Of a stretch of DNA of 64,000 bases, positions 33,918 to 45,389 are shown in pieces (position 1 is the stretch's first letter; the number at the start of each line of letters is the position of its first letter). Source of the stretch: Phlegmacium glaucopus. Taxonomy: Eukaryota; Basidiomycota; Agaricomycetes; Agaricales; Cortinariaceae. The translations under genes and the position numbers were made by a program. The notes beneath the pieces are model-generated. The model was not told the origin of the DNA, ran no database searches, and saw only the letters and a program-made list of their open reading frames with translations. The DNA is taken from contig MU130579.1 of the NCBI GenBank assembly GCA_015039465.1, positions 1-64,000 on the forward strand. The letters run 5' to 3'.

Positions 33918-34769
33918 TGATACCCACCCACCCCCAGCATACTACCATGACCACTAACAGCAACAAATGACAAGTCACATACCTACCTCCTAGCCCCAGA
34001 AGGTGGCAATGAGCGCTGAGCACCAAGCGCCAAGGTGAGGAGTTTTTTGAATTTCTTACTGTTCTTTTTAAAAACTAACAAATTGCTACTTTTAGCTACA
34101 ATTTCGACAACCTCAACTACCCAGCCCCTCCTCCCCATCCAAATGGGATGTGAGGGGTTCGTTTCAGGCCGTTTCAACATTCCAACCACCTCTGCCTGTT
34201 TTCGACACACAACAGCATCCAACACCTCGTTTATGAACCTGCTATTGATAGTATGGGTAGTACATATATGATATGGCTCAGACTCTGTGTAGATAGTTGA
34301 ATATGATTTATATATATATTAATTTTCCTTATCCTTGCATGAACTCAGAACATTAGCTTTCTAGCCTCAGATTGAATAGTATATTGTAATATTAACCCTA
34401 CCCTATATAGCACTGTATAGTAATACATAGCACTGTATAGTAAATATATAGCACCCCATAGTGTGACCGTGATGCTTGACAGCGCTGTAAACAAAGGACC
34501 CTTTGCTATGGCACTATGGCGCTGTACGGTGCTGTCCAGTGCTGGTAAGCAGACCCCGAGTTTGCTGATGCAGTGACATCCTCATACATTTGTTCAATAA
34601 ATTGTGCCTCATTTTATGATCAATTCCAATATACTCGACGACATCCGATCTGCTCAGCTCATTGAGGCCTTTCGATGGTATATTTTACCCTATTTTTTCA
34701 ATGGTGGTGAAAATTTTTGGGATCAAAATCTAGTATGGCATGATTTATGTGGATGACATTGCAAGAATT
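33918..34769. other. Gene-poor stretch
   Basis: A short run at 34400-34470 repeats ATAGCACTGTATAGTAA. The overlapping frames on both strands at 33983-34271 are not recognised. No gene is supported. Confidence 0.4.
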
Positions 34770-35247
34770 CCACGATAATTACTGAAGCCGAAGGTTTAGA
34801 ATCGACTCCTCTCATCTTATCCTGTAACCCCGCTGCAGACGGGGCTTCTTCAAGTAAGCTACACTTATTGATGGTCCGAGAAACATGACACTCATAAGTA
34901 TGTCAAACAGGCCCAGTACCTCATCAGTCCCGCAGAACATCACAGACAGAGCTAGCAGTGCATCGCAGGGTAAGTGATCATTCGAAAACATGCGAAATAT
35001 GCTCAAAAGCAATTAAATATGAATAAATAGTCAACTTCTTCATCAAACAATGTTGACCATTTATATCCTCCCGCTCAGCGGTCGACCCAACCCTTGGAAT
35101 TTCAGCGCGCCCGGTATCCTCATTCGAATATTTTGTCAGAAGTGGATGGATCAGAATCCCGTGACGGAAAATTTATTTCAATATGTGTTTAACAAGATAA
35201 AAGAGTGGTTCGATAGGTTGTTGCGTTATATTTTCATGAAACCCTAA
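34770..35247 (+). pseudogene. Family A copy without exon 1
   Basis: The part from intron 1 (ATAATTACTGAAGCC) through exon 2 (AATCGACTCC to TTCTTCAA|GTAAGC), exon 3 and exon 4 is present. Exon 4 (35106-35247) ends NKIKEWFDRLLRYIFMKP, but a deletion in its middle shifts the frame. Exon 1 and the TATA region are absent, so it is dead. Confidence 0.65.
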
Positions 35248-35269
35248 TTCAAGTTGAAAAATTACACTC

Positions 35270-36110
35270 ACGCCTTTGGGTAGTAAGTATATTACATGAT
35301 CGGAAGAAACCAGAGCAGCGCCCAACCTTGATCAAATACACGATGATCATCTGTCGCAACGGGTTGTTGGGTGTAGCCAGAAAGAAGTACATGATCTGGC
35401 GAAATAGTTGTATATCGATAATCGTATGTGCTTTCCAATCTGAAAGAGTTATATCCAACGCAAAACGAGGGAAACTTGAAGTTCAGCAAAGATGAGCGCC
35501 ATGGCCCAACAAACCCACGCTATACTGGCAGAACACTGCCTAAAACGTTATTCCAAAACCGAACGGCGTGGCTTTATAGTGTTGACGAATAGGTCCCCAT
35601 TGAGAAAGTGTTTTATTTTTATTTCGTGTGTGGACGAGGTAGGAGCGTTGATGTGATGTGTTTGTGTCGGAGATCTAATAATAAAGGTTTCCTTTACGAC
35701 GGACAATGCCACTTAGTATATAAATAATCCTTTCCGTTCTCTCCCGTTGCCTCTTTCCAAGTACTATGGCCTCATAGCAATTCCAAGGTTTTAACTGTTA
35801 ATAAGATCCGACGTCAAGAGGACCGAGGTGTGTTGGATTTTTGTAGAAGCAGCGTATTTCCGAAAAGGAAGCAATGTGTATACCTCTCTTTCGTTCGTCT
35901 TTTGGTTCTTTGGTGTTTTTACGTGTTTATTTCTTTGTATTGCATGGTTTTGAGAACAACTGATACTAGTGAAACATCTTCTCCCTACCACAGAATGCCA
36001 ACAATTAGCAGAACTGAGTACTGAACGTTGAACGTTGAACCCTAACCCTAACGATGCGGCCTCAAACAATCGACACCAACAGTCTCCGCCCCACCCTCTA
36101 CCTTCCAGCC
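35270..36110 (+). repeat. Modules B (shortened), H and C, copy 2
   Basis: B landmarks run from 35280 to 35600. They include GGCGTGGCTTTATAGTGTTGACGAATAGG, the uninterrupted equivalent of the copia target site. C landmarks run from 35770 to 36110 (GGAAGCAATGTGTATACCTC, TGCATGGTTTTGAGAACA, GATGCGGCCTCAAACAATCG). CCCTAACCCTAAC occurs at 36040-36052. Confidence 0.6.
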
Positions 36111-36224
36111 TAACCGTGTGGGAATGAAGGTCAGATGGTCACCAGAACTCTTTATCCAGTGACGTGTCTCATAATCCATCGCCGTCGATCCGCTTGACAT
36201 ATACGAATCATCGATGGCATCAAG

Positions 36225-36523
36225 AATAATATTTTCAGCCTTCAGCGTCTCGCGCGTTATCTGTTATCCATCGTTGCCAACTCTGAATCCTGCGAACAAT
36301 TGTTTGGCCTCTTTGGTATCATCCGTGCTTCCATATGGCCATGTCATACCTCCCTGAGCTCAGGATGCATCTGCGAGATGAAAATGTCCGATATGGTCCA
36401 TGGATTGGTGAAGGAATGATTAGAACGAAACCTCGCCACACATTCCAAAACGAGAATGACTTGGACAAGACTCAGGATGTACAGATGGAGCATGAGCCCT
36501 CGGATATAATAGCGTCAAAATAA
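36225..36523 (+). pseudogene. hAT transposase C-terminal remnant
   Basis: One frame reads LARYLLSIVANSESCEQLFGLFG, matching the conserved hAT dimerisation region (ANSxSCERLFSxFG). After a frameshift a second frame continues SYLPELRMHLRDENVR, matching the downstream LAELKMHLRDxHLR block. Nothing of the catalytic domain is nearby, and stops follow at about 36523. It shows that hAT transposases of a suitable kind once existed in the genome that carries the hAT miniature elements. Confidence 0.55.
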
Positions 36524-37079
36524 CAGCGTTTTCCCCAATCCTCGCTCATGTAACTGAGGAGGCAGAAAATGAAGGAGATGACGATATGGTGAGCGCTCCA
36601 CCAACTGAGATCCGTCCAAAAACCTCTCCAAATCCCTCTCTGTAAACCTTTTGACTCTGACAATGCATATTAGATGAAGGTATTGATGCGCAATCTCGCA
36701 TATGAGATGGAACTTCCTTGATGTGATGTTGATGATGGCGATGAAGGCGATATAACTCGAACTTACGATTTGATGTATCTACTATATACGGCAATACCAC
36801 AGCCACGGCTTGTCGTGGATTTCGTGGATGCCAGGTGGATATCTGCCACGCTCATCTTCAGTTATGTACTTTAACACTTGATAAGGCTGAGCGCTGAGCG
36901 CTGAGAAGTTGTATATACACACTAGTTGCTGAGTTATGTTTGAATTATTCTAGTTATTGATATTAGGGGGACATACCGCATGCGCCGAGGAGTACGAGGT
37001 AGGAGAGTGATCGGCCTCGATTGCCGCCGTCTATTTCTAGGTTACGTGGGAGAACGAAAGTGTTCTCTCTACCCCTCCG
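36524..37079. other. Gene-poor stretch
   Basis: The minus frame 36806-36546 begins MAVVLPYIVDTSNRKFELYR but has no recognised domain. The sequence was not seen elsewhere in the window. Confidence 0.35.
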
Positions 37080-37440
37080 TCTTCCTCCACTTTCCTAACT
37101 CGTACTACTTTCAGTTGACCTTACTTAACTATCCGAACAACGTTCAGCGCTCGGCCATAAAACCACGCCTTCACTCACGCGTCAAGTCTCTAATTTTATG
37201 TCCTTGATAAGGCCCAGTTTCGCCCTCTATGTCAAGATATTTTGAGACTGGGACTTGGCCTCTCTATAGCTCGGGATCACATACTCTCTATTTCCGTCGG
37301 CCGGCGCCCAGGTTTAGACCCGAATTCATCCCCCGGACTGGGAAACAGGTCTATCATTAGTACTCTCAACCGATCAATATACCCACGAGCTATTCCGTCG
37401 GCGAGAATGGTCTAACTATACAGCATCTATTTAGCAACAT
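37080..37440 (-). repeat. Module B, inverted copy behind the family A gene at 37510-38211
   Basis: The minus strand repeats the B landmarks in order (TATTGATCGGTTGAGAGTACTAATGATAGACC, GAATTCGGGTCTAAACCTGGGCGCCGGCC, AGTGAAGGCGTGG). It follows the family A stop codon at the usual distance. Confidence 0.6.
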
Positions 37441-37509
37441 AGACGAAAACAGGAACTTGAAAGTTTTGCAATTGCCGACGAGGGATCCATAAATAGACAG
37501 CATGTTATA

Positions 37510-38211
37510 TTACATGTGGAGATAACCCAACAACCTATTGAACCACCCTTTTATCTTGTTAAAAACATATTGATATAAATTTTCCGCCGCAGGGGTGGTA
37601 GCAACAGAGTTCTTCAACGTAGTACCAGTGCCAACGGCCTCTGGTATATCCACTTCTGACTTAAGATTTGAATAGGGATACGAAGCGCGCTGAAGTTTCG
37701 ATGGTCGGGTGGACCGCGGACTGGGAGGGTATACATTTTCGACATTGTTGGATGAGGAAGTTGACTATTTAATTGGTTTTTGAGCATATATACTCGTGTT
37801 TTCGAATTATTGCCTACCGTGCGACCCTCCGCTGACGCTTCTCCTGGCTCGGTCTGGGATGTTCTGCAAGACTGATAAAGTATTGTGTCTGTTTGATCAT
37901 ACTTGTGAGTGTCACGTTTATCGGACCAATGATCAAAAAGTGTGGCTTACTTGAAGAAGGCCCATCTACAGAAGTACGGGGTACGCTAAGAGGAGTCGAT
38001 TCTAAACCGTAGGCTTCAGTAATTACCATGGAGGCAGGAACAAAAAAAATGTACCAAGAGACGGTGGTTGACCACTAATATTGCCGCCTGTGGTAGTTTC
38101 GATAGTATTATGGGAGTTTGTATTGCTTGTGTTCCGACTATAATCCACGACGTAGCAATCGCCTTGGATTACCAGGTGGCTGGTAGTGGTAAATAAAGAG
38201 TAATTTGACAT
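37510..38211 (-). CDS. Family A small protein, intact four-exon copy (137 aa)
   Basis: Predicted exons on the minus strand are 38211-38055 (157 nt), 38001-37951 (51), 37843-37818 (26) and 37689-37510 (180), 138 codons with stop and no internal stop. Introns are 53, 107 and 128 nt. Intron 1 has a branch-like ACTGAAG about 15 nt before its acceptor. Residues 1-52 begin MSNYSLFTTTSHLVIQGDCY and are rich in N/T/S; exon 2 gives ESTPLSVPRTS. Exon 4 gives RASYPYSN, SEVDIPE, TGTT and then YVFNKIKGWFNRLLGYL, a probable amphipathic helix of some 18 residues near the C-terminus. A TATA box is at 38286-38292. No signal peptide is seen. Function is unknown. Confidence 0.6.
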
Positions 38212-38285
38212 GATGTAGTAGTACAATTGGGGTATTGCAGATAGGCGAGAGATAGCGGCTGGTACAGTCTTTAAGCCTTTACTAG

Positions 38286-38292
38286 TTTTATA
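38286..38292 (-). promoter_or_regulatory. TATA box of the family A copy at 37510-38211
   Basis: Minus strand TATAAAA lies about 75 nt before the ATG, followed by the family leader GGCTTAAAGACTGTACCAGC. Confidence 0.5.
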
Positions 38293-38299
38293 TGAAACC

Positions 38300-39190
38300 T
38301 AGAAAATGATGATAATCTAATTATTCGGACAAACGTACATAGATTACGCCACTGAAACATATCTCCTTAACAGGGCGGCAATGCCAAAAATAGGTCGGCA
38401 TAGCATACTACCATAGCTTGGATGGTAAAATATCGCTAATCATGGAGTCTATGCACCTGCAGTGGGCCCTTGCCAGGTAATCATTAAGGCCTAAAGTAAT
38501 TTATTTATTTCAAAAGGCAGAAGAGAGCATTAGGAGACTTGAAAACGATGATACAAAATATTGGTTTAGGGCCAATTCGAACTCAGCCATGTCATCGATA
38601 TCGGCCGTTTACTGCCATATGAACTCTACCGATACGGCATCCTGCCATAGGTATACCGACAAATACTGCTGCAGAAGGCTCACGGTACCCGTAGGGCCGT
38701 AGCCGACATACGGCAGCCGTAACCTGCAGATATGGTTATAGTGCGCAGCCCTACCTGATCTGCCCTAGGTCCCCGACAGGACTTTGCAAGATTTCGAAAT
38801 CCAGTGCCAAAAGGTGCCAAACGGGGTCAAAAAAAACAAACATCTAATGCACCAGCTGACGGCCCGGGCAGAAATGGAAACAGGGCTCCACTTTTCTCTC
38901 CTGCGCCTATGTAGGCCTATGTTTACACCAAACAACCACTTTTAGTGGGGGCACCCTGAGCAATACCCTTTTCTAGGTTGTGTTGGACTACCACGCTAGG
39001 TGGAGCCACCGCCCAGTGCGATGTTTGGCCGTTGTCGATGACATAGTGTTTCTATTGAACGGCAACCTCAAAAAGTCAGGGCGGGAATGAAGGATATTAC
39101 TTAAAATGGTTGCTTACAACCAAACATAGGCGCAGCCTGGAAATTAGTCAACCTGTCTCCGTTTCCACCGTTAGCTGTCATAGAGATAAT
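38300..39190. other. Gene-poor stretch with decayed inverted repeats
   Basis: Around 38590-38760 CGGTA/TACCG and TACGGCAGCCGTA palindromic motifs are dense, ending GTGCGCAGCCCTA, which looks like a decayed DNA-transposon tip. Between about 38855 and 39180 a degenerate inverted repeat of about 80 bp is built on CTGCGCCTATG..GTTTACACCAAACA and TGGTTGTAAGC..CATAGGCGCAG. No gene is seen. Confidence 0.4.
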
Positions 39191-39194
39191 CGGT

Positions 39195-39773
39195 TATGGT
39201 ACCAGCCGCCTAGAGGTCGGTACTTTTGAAATTTGTACAGGGCGCTGAATCGGTGGGAGAAATTTTTTCAAAAGTAGCCCGCTGCCCTCAGGGTGATTTT
39301 CGTAATGATTTTCGTACATCGTAGTGTCTTTTGTGGATTTTGTAGAAAATTTCATTCGAAGAATTCATTAATTTAGTACTATCATGGGGCCGAAATTCTA
39401 ACATGCAACGAAAACATCTGAACCTGCAAGGATAAAACGTGTTCAGGCATTGCGATTAAGTATGTTCAACACCCCATGGGATGATTATGTTGATGCAGGC
39501 ATACTCAACAGGTATGGATGCCGAAAGAGGCATAGATTGAATTAAATTAGATTAGATTATGGATCCTTAACTACCCTTATTAGATATGCGCCATTTCGTT
39601 CAACCCAAAATTAAATAACTCTGTCGGTTTTGGTCCGATTGATCATCCTTTCCACAAATTTATAGCCCTCAATGAGAGGAAGCGATGTGTTAAAGGAATA
39701 AGAATCTCCCTTTTTTTTGATGGCCCTATTTAGGTTGTACAAAAGTAGCGGCCTTTAGGCGACTGGCACCATA
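39195..39773. mobile_element. Miniature inverted-repeat element, class unclear
   Basis: The left end TATGGTACCAGCCGCCTAGA..GGTACTTTTG pairs with the right end CAAAAGTAGCGGCC..GGCGACTGGCACCATA over about 35 bp. No clear target duplication was found, and there is no coding capacity. Confidence 0.5.
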
Positions 39774-40540
39774 CTCTTACTTCGCTGTCCGCATCTGCAC
39801 GTCGCTGCGACTGCTGCGCAAATGGAAACTTGAACTACAACCGTAGAAATATGTATATAGGGACATTTGTATGAGTTTGGATTTTAACCTCAAAGCTTTA
39901 AAGTTGGCCATCCCGTGAAAAATGGGGGAAAATATGCAAGAATATCACTCGATGAGCTGAGCATGGTTATGCTGAATAAATGTATGAGAAATTCACTGTT
40001 CTGTTGCTTCCCTTGTGTGCCATGCGCTGACTCCCAAATGCATCCGAAGCTCGAATATCTGCTTACCGACATCACCGACACCTCCATTAGAGTCTCTCAC
40101 GAGCCCTGCACAGACATGACAGTACAGACATGACAGCGCAGACATGACAGCGAGATACTAGCCTCGCTAGCCAGTCGTGATCAGGTGAAGTAGCGTGACG
40201 TAAGCTCACATTCACTTTGAGGTAACGGCTAGTTGCTGCGGCTTCTATGACACCGAGATCCAACAACTGTCGAGAAATTTCAGAGTCCGACACCGCCCTG
40301 GGCGGGTGAGCGACTTTGCGACATTGCAAGTTAATCCTCAAGTTACGAAACAAGTCGCGCTGCATAAATCTTTTTGTTTTCTCTCGTCGCAAAAGCGAAC
40401 TGCGTGTGATCAATCATTTTCAAAAACTGTCACTTGCTCTGCCATGACGTACTAATTATATTTGGCGTTATGTACACTTACAGATTACTCCCTTCTCCCT
40501 ATTAAATCTACTTTTCGATGTTTCGATAATATCATAATCT
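39774..40540. other. Stretch with an unassigned open frame
   Basis: The minus frame 40413-40087 (108 codons, starting MITRSSLLRREKTKRFM) shows no recognisable domain and is only weak evidence for a gene. Part of it is a 14-bp triplicate (CAGACATGACAGCG) at 40108-40152. Confidence 0.3.
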
Positions 40541-40548
40541 ACATTTCC

Positions 40549-40555
40549 TATATAA
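40549..40555 (+). promoter_or_regulatory. TATA box of the family A copy at 40629-41289
   Basis: TATATAA is in the conserved context TTCC-TATATAA-CAAGTAAAAGCTTAAAGAC, 74 nt before the ATG. Confidence 0.55.
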
Positions 40556-40628
40556 CAAGTAAAAGCTTAAAGACCGTACCATCCCCCATCTCCCACTATC
40601 TGAAATACCCAAGTTGTACTACATCATA

Positions 40629-41289
40629 ATGTCAAACTACTCTCTATTTACCACTAGCAGCCATATGGTAATCCAAGGCGACTGCTACATTGTGGATTAT
40701 AGTCAGAACACAACCAATACAAACTCCCACAATACTATCGAAACTGTATCCAACGGGAGTCAACCACCATCTCTTGGTAAATATATATTTTGTTCTCGCC
40801 TCCAGGATAATTGCTGAAGCCTACGGTTTAGAGTCGACTCCTCTTAGCGTACGCCGTACCTCCTCAGATGGGCGTTCTTTAAGTAATCTGCACTTTGTGA
40901 TGGTCCGATACATGAGACTCACAAGTATGGTCAAACAGGCACAATACAGCAGTGTTGCCCAACATCACAGACCGAGCCAGCAGGAGCACCAGGGGCGCGT
41001 CGCACGGTAGGCGATCATTCATAATATGTTCAAAAGCCAATTAAATCTGGACCAATAGTCGACTTCATCATCAAACAATGTGGAACATCTATATCCCCCC
41101 GCTCCACGGTCCACTCGACCCTTGGGATTTCAGCACGCCCCGTCACGGTATTCTTATTCGAATATCCCATCAGAAGTGGATATACGAGGACCCCTTGGAA
41201 CTTGTACCATCCCTGCGGCGAAAAATCTATGTCAAAATGCTTTTAACAAGATAAAAGCGTGGTTCGATAGGTTGTTAGGTTATTTTTGA
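40629..41289 (+). CDS. Family A small protein, intact four-exon copy (126 aa)
   Basis: Predicted exons are 40629-40776 (148 nt), 40832-40882 (51), 40981-41006 (26) and 41134-41289 (156), giving 127 codons with stop. All donors are GT (GTAAAT, GTAATC, GTAGGC) and all acceptors AG. The N-terminus MSNYSLFTTSSHMVIQGDCY is nearly the family consensus. The C-terminus reads AFNKIKAWFDRLLGYF. It is shorter than other members at the last helix. Exon 1 is 9 nt shorter and exon 4 24 nt shorter than in the copy at 37510-38211, both multiples of three. Downstream module B is missing here, and an inverted fragment of B lies at 41540-41690. Confidence 0.6.
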
Positions 41290-41539
41290 AATCCTTGTAA
41301 TTCAAGTTGGAAACTTACATGCTGCCGTCTATTTACATTTTCACAAAACCCTTGTAATCCAAACTGAAAATTCTAAGTTAATTACATGCTGTATACATAC
41401 ACTCTCTCCCTTTTTTTCGAGTTGAGTACTAGTGATGGAATTTATCGAACTTAGTAACGAAGTAGTTGATGAGATGATTCATGTTTGGCCAGCGCAGGTC
41501 TAGCGCGTTGCAAACAAGTGAGTAAAACGGTCAAGACGA

Positions 41540-41690
41540 TTGATATCATCTATCCACGACCCCAACCCATACTGCTTTCAGTTGACCGTGCTTAATTATC
41601 CATCTCACCTACAACGGTTCAGCCATTAATCCACGCTACTCACACGCGCAAAGTCTGTAACTTTATGTCCTTGTGCCCAGTTCGCACAAA
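41540..41690 (-). repeat. Module B fragment, inverted
   Basis: TTGATATCATCTATCCACGAC, TGCTTTCAGTTGACCGTG and CTCACACGCG..AGTCTGTAA match module B on the minus strand. From 41691 to 42150 nothing is recognised. Confidence 0.55.
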
Positions 41691-42184
41691 AGAAAAAAGA
41701 AAAGAACAAAAGCACATACCCAAATCATTTTCCACACATTCCTGGAGAAATTTGGATGAGCGAAACTTACCAAGCCAGAAAAAAACTCACAAGGTCCACA
41801 AAGTTGCCCCATGCAGGTTCATCGGAATTCACAATCCAAAAACCCTAAATGCCCCTATTCAATATCGGACATCAGGAAGTGGATTAATGTACTAAGAATG
41901 AAATCTGACCAAATTTTGACAGAAGTCCATTAGGAGAAGTCATCCGTAGCGGTGTCTTTACAAGCCCTCATCCCCCTCTTGGTCAATCGCATTCGACGAT
42001 GGCCCAGCCGTATATTCTCGCATAACATAGAAGACACAGTGTTCCCCACGAATGTCATTTGCGATGAGATCCTTGCATCCGGGGCTTCCTAATGACTGAA
42101 ATTGAGTCATTTGAAGGCGGAACGAGCACAAAGCTATAAGCAGAACTCCAAGCCCAAGGAGTAAAACACCACAGACCGGGCCAG

Positions 42185-42522
42185 TAGAAGTACCAGCGGC
42201 GCGTCGCACGGTAGGCGATTATTCGGAAAGTGCTCAAAACCACTGGCAATTAACATAGTCAACGTCTTCATCCAACGATGTCGAACACGCATATCCTCCC
42301 ACTCCACGGTCAACCCGACCCTTGACATTTCAGCGCGCCTCGTATCCCTATTCGAACCTTCCGTCAGAAGTGGATATACCAGGATTTCTTGGCACTGGTA
42401 CCTTGGTGGGGAACTCTGCTGCTACTACCCCTGCCGCAGAAAATTTTTGTCAATATGTTTTTAACAAGATAAAAGGATGGGTTGTTGGGTCGTTGGGTTA
42501 TCTTTTCATGAAACCCTTGTAA
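42185..42522 (+). pseudogene. Family A copy with exons 3 and 4 only
   Basis: Exon 3 (42185-42210) and a complete exon 4 (42334-42522, 63 codons with stop) are present with AG acceptors. The latter reads RASYPYSNLPSEVDIP to CQYVFNKIKGW and ends LGYLFMKPL. Exons 1 and 2 and the promoter are replaced by unrelated DNA, so it is a truncated copy. It passes almost directly into module D. Confidence 0.65.
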
Positions 42523-42539
42523 TTCAAGTTGGAAACTTA

Positions 42540-43040
42540 CATCGAGAGAGGGGTGGGAAGAAGAGATTTTCGAGAAACTATGCAAGAGGGTGCGAAAGGC
42601 CCAGGAAATCAGAAAGCGGAATGGCTCAGACGGTTACTTGTTGCGAGGCAGCGTCAACGTTCCACTGTTGCCCCGATCGCATCTATCGGCTCCTGATAGA
42701 GAAGGTGGGCGTCAGGAAAGGAAAGGGTTTCATCTCCAAGTCCGCCTACTCTTGGACTGTTTTATCGGCATTGGCTAGCACCGAATAAATGGCTGTAACG
42801 TCATCCACGGCGCATGCCGTTCCAACTTCAGGAAGTACTGCTGCCGCTACAGTACTAGAAACAGCACTTCATTCACCATTGCTATCAACTTCGACTCCAC
42901 AGCTTCACCACCGGCTCCAGCCCAATTTTCTACTTCATCAAATTGTGGACCCATGCTTACGAATCCGGGTGGGGTAGATTAGAGGTCGAAATGGATGTTT
43001 ATGAGAAGCTTGGAAGGGATGGGGAGAGAGAGTGGAGGAC
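42540..43040 (+). repeat. Module D, copy with readable SSMAHAVPTSG segment
   Basis: Landmarks are AGAGGGTGCGAAAGGCCCAGG, GTTGCCCCGATCGCATCTATC, then a coding-like stretch with MAHAVPTSGSTAAAT..ETAL. The end corresponds to DERLKxMxxxFMRSLEGMGRES, an amphipathic stretch. The copy has frameshifts. The segment also occurs at 45.96-46.25 kb, 50.2-51.3 kb, 55.3-55.7 kb and 60.2-60.8 kb. Confidence 0.55.
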
Positions 43041-43228
43041 GACGGAGGGATAGAGAGAACACTGTTATTCCCCCCATCACATGCCACTCACAGTGCTCAC
43101 TAACTAATGATGTTATCGTCGTCTCAGGGTTTCTGCGAAGTTTCATGAATTTTTCATTATTCCGTATCGTAAAGTCTTGTGGTAATACTATTATCAAAGT
43201 AAATTGTTGCGTAAGTAATTAATTACTG

Positions 43229-43600
43229 CTGTGAGAAAGGGATTCTCCCTATCTCGAATTATTACCTATTTTAATCTTTCAAATTCCATGTAACATACAC
43301 GGAATTTCGCACCGCGTTACAATTTCCCGAATTTGTACGTTTCCTATTTTATTAATTTCAAATCCATTCCCCTTTGGGAAATTAATCCATATTCCATACT
43401 AATTTGCTACCTCCCCGTTTTTACCCTCGGATCTTGGTATCCATTTTTATTCATTTTCAAAACATAGTACTACAAAAAAAAGGTATAAAAACCTGTAGTT
43501 ACTTTGTAGAAAAAAATTCAATCAATCAATCAGTGAAAACAAGCAGTTCAATCTAATCAAACAAATGAAATTCATAAATAAAAGCTATTCTTAGTGCTGT
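43229..43600. mobile_element. Possible solo LTR
   Basis: A promoter-like GGTATAAAAACC is at 43481-43492, flanked by AT-rich DNA with TGTAACATACACGG upstream and polyadenylation-like AATAAAA downstream. Its GGATTCTCCCTATCTCGAATTATTA recurs at 51622-51646, so part of it is repeated. Ends and target duplication could not be fixed. Confidence 0.3.
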
Positions 43601-43741
43601 CAATTCTGACAGTACTCGGAAAACCCCCTCTCTATTATCGGATCTAACATCGGAAAGGCACGAGAGTTGACGGAGTCAAGTCCCCTCTCAATACACTCGC
43701 AACCAACCCCAGTTCCCCACTCAGTACATGTGTAATTTGAA

Positions 43742-44472
43742 TTACGAGGGTTTTATGAAAATATAACTCAAGAATCTATCGAACCACCCTTTTATCTTGT
43801 TAAAAATGTATTCACACATTTTTTGGGAGGTAGGAGTGGTAGCAGCAGAGTTCCTCGTCGTGGTCCTAGCGTCAAGGGATTCTGGTATATCCACTTCTGA
43901 CGGAAGATTCGAATAAGGATACGAGGCGCGCTGAAATCTCAAAGGTCGGGTGGACCGTGGAGTGGGAGGATATATATGTTCAACATTGTTGAATGGACAA
44001 GTTGACTATTGATTTGGATTTAATTGTATTTTGAGCACATTACGCGTGTTTTCGAATGATTGCTTACCATGCGATGCACCTCTGGTGCCTCTTCCGGCCC
44101 AGTCTGCGATATTTTGCAACACTGATGGGGTATTGTGTCTGCTGGATCATACTTGTGAATCTCATTTCGATAGGACCATAAAAATATGCGGCTTACTTGA
44201 GGAATGCCTATTTGCATCATCGGGAGAGGGAGCAAGAAACCCGGTGGGGAAGGTGGACTCTAAGCATAATAATTTTATCTCAGTTATATTCTAGAGGCGC
44301 TACGATGACCTTGACCTTCGATAGGCGGCGCTGTGTTGATAAAGGTCCTGTCGGCACTTTCGATATCATTGAAGGACCTTATATTTGTTGTGGTTTGACT
44401 ACAGTCTACATGGTTGAAGTCGCGTTGAATGATTATGTCGGTCCTAGTAGTAAAGAGAGAGAAATTTAACAT
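43742..44472 (-). CDS. Family A small protein, intact four-exon copy, second subfamily (143 aa)
   Basis: Predicted exons on the minus strand are 44472-44316 (157 nt), 44259-44197 (63), 44090-44068 (23) and 43930-43742 (189), giving 144 codons with stop. The first donor is GTCAAG, weaker than the usual GTAAAT. The N-terminus MLNFSLFTTRTDIIIQRDFN differs clearly from the MSNYSLF type (G to R after VIQ). Exon 2 (ESTFPTGFLAPSPDDAN) is four codons longer and exon 3 one codon shorter than elsewhere. Exon 4 is of the common type, ending YIFNKIKGWFDRFLSYIF. Intron 1 has a branch-like AACTGAG. The leader contains a C-rich run (cccccccggttgcgctac) shared with the relic at 740-1125. Confidence 0.6.
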
Positions 44473-44809
44473 GTAGCGCAACCGGGGGGGTGTTGATTGG
44501 AGAGGAGGGTGGTGGAGTGGATAAAGGGCGCCGCTGGCAGGTGCAGGAACTCTTTCACTGCGGACATTGGCTCTTTAAAAGAGCGCTAAAGCCTGTTTTT
44601 CTGGATGTTTCTTCCGGTCTGTTCATTAATGTAAGCTGTTTATCCTTGGAATTCGGTTGACCGGAATCTTGGAGAAAGGTTAGGTAAGAAAGCTTAATAT
44701 TTTCAGGTGTGACAGTGGGCTACACTCGGGGTTTGCCAGTGAAAGAGATCCATATGTTCTCTTGGCAGAATTTCACGGACACCACCATACCTAGACCAAA
44801 GTTAAATAC

Positions 44810-45389
44810 GGGTTATGGCAGTATCAGTGTTCTCACAGCTATGCAATAAACACGCAAAGAAAAACCCCAAGAAGCCAAAAAAGACGAACGAAAAGATAGG
44901 TTGTTGTGTGGGAAATTGGAAAATTTCTCCGAGGTTTCATCGATATCATTCATGACTAATTATTTTTTAAATTTCATTTTTAGTTTTAGAGACATTACAA
45001 ATTTGTGCAGATTCTAAACCAGACATTTCTTGCATCTTCCATACCTTCAGGTGGATAACTTTCGTCTTAATGGTCGTCACTCAAATTTGATAACTAGTAT
45101 ATACAACTTCGCAAGATCTCATCGACATCGCTCATCGGTGAGCATATCTCAAGATGAGTATGGTATGGTATGTATGGTGGGACAAATTAAAGTGAAGACG
45201 ACGACGATGAACCTCGGTGAACGTCAAGTGATTTATATATCTTCTTGTGTAAACAATTTGCAATATATTTTCTTTTTCTAGGCGGGTATCCTATTTTTGC
45301 CTAACAGCTCCGCTAATAATTGTCGGTATTAAGGATCTGAGATTGGGGATCTACGTATTACAAGGTTTCGGCGAGGGCCCAGTATATCT
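44810..45389. repeat. Module C fragment (-) and module F copy 1
   Basis: 44810-44910 matches module C on the minus strand (TCAGTGTTCTCACAGCTATGCAATAAACACG). 44930-45389, called F here, matches 60860-61930 in order (CAGGTGGATAACTTTCGTCTT, TCAAGATGAGTATGGTATGGT, TTTTCTTTTTCTAGGC, GAAGTTTCGGCG-like). Both F copies run into a family A exon 4 end. Confidence 0.55.

Noticed and set aside
34380..34570. Terminal repeats linking 32840-33010 and 34380-34570 as one large element
   Set aside because: Only scattered CCAGCACTG/CACTGG matches. No consistent inverted alignment or target duplication.
36040..36052. CCCTAACCCTAAC as an interstitial telomere repeat
   Set aside because: Only two units. Sister copies of module C have GAACCCTAATCCAACGATG at this spot, so point changes explain it.
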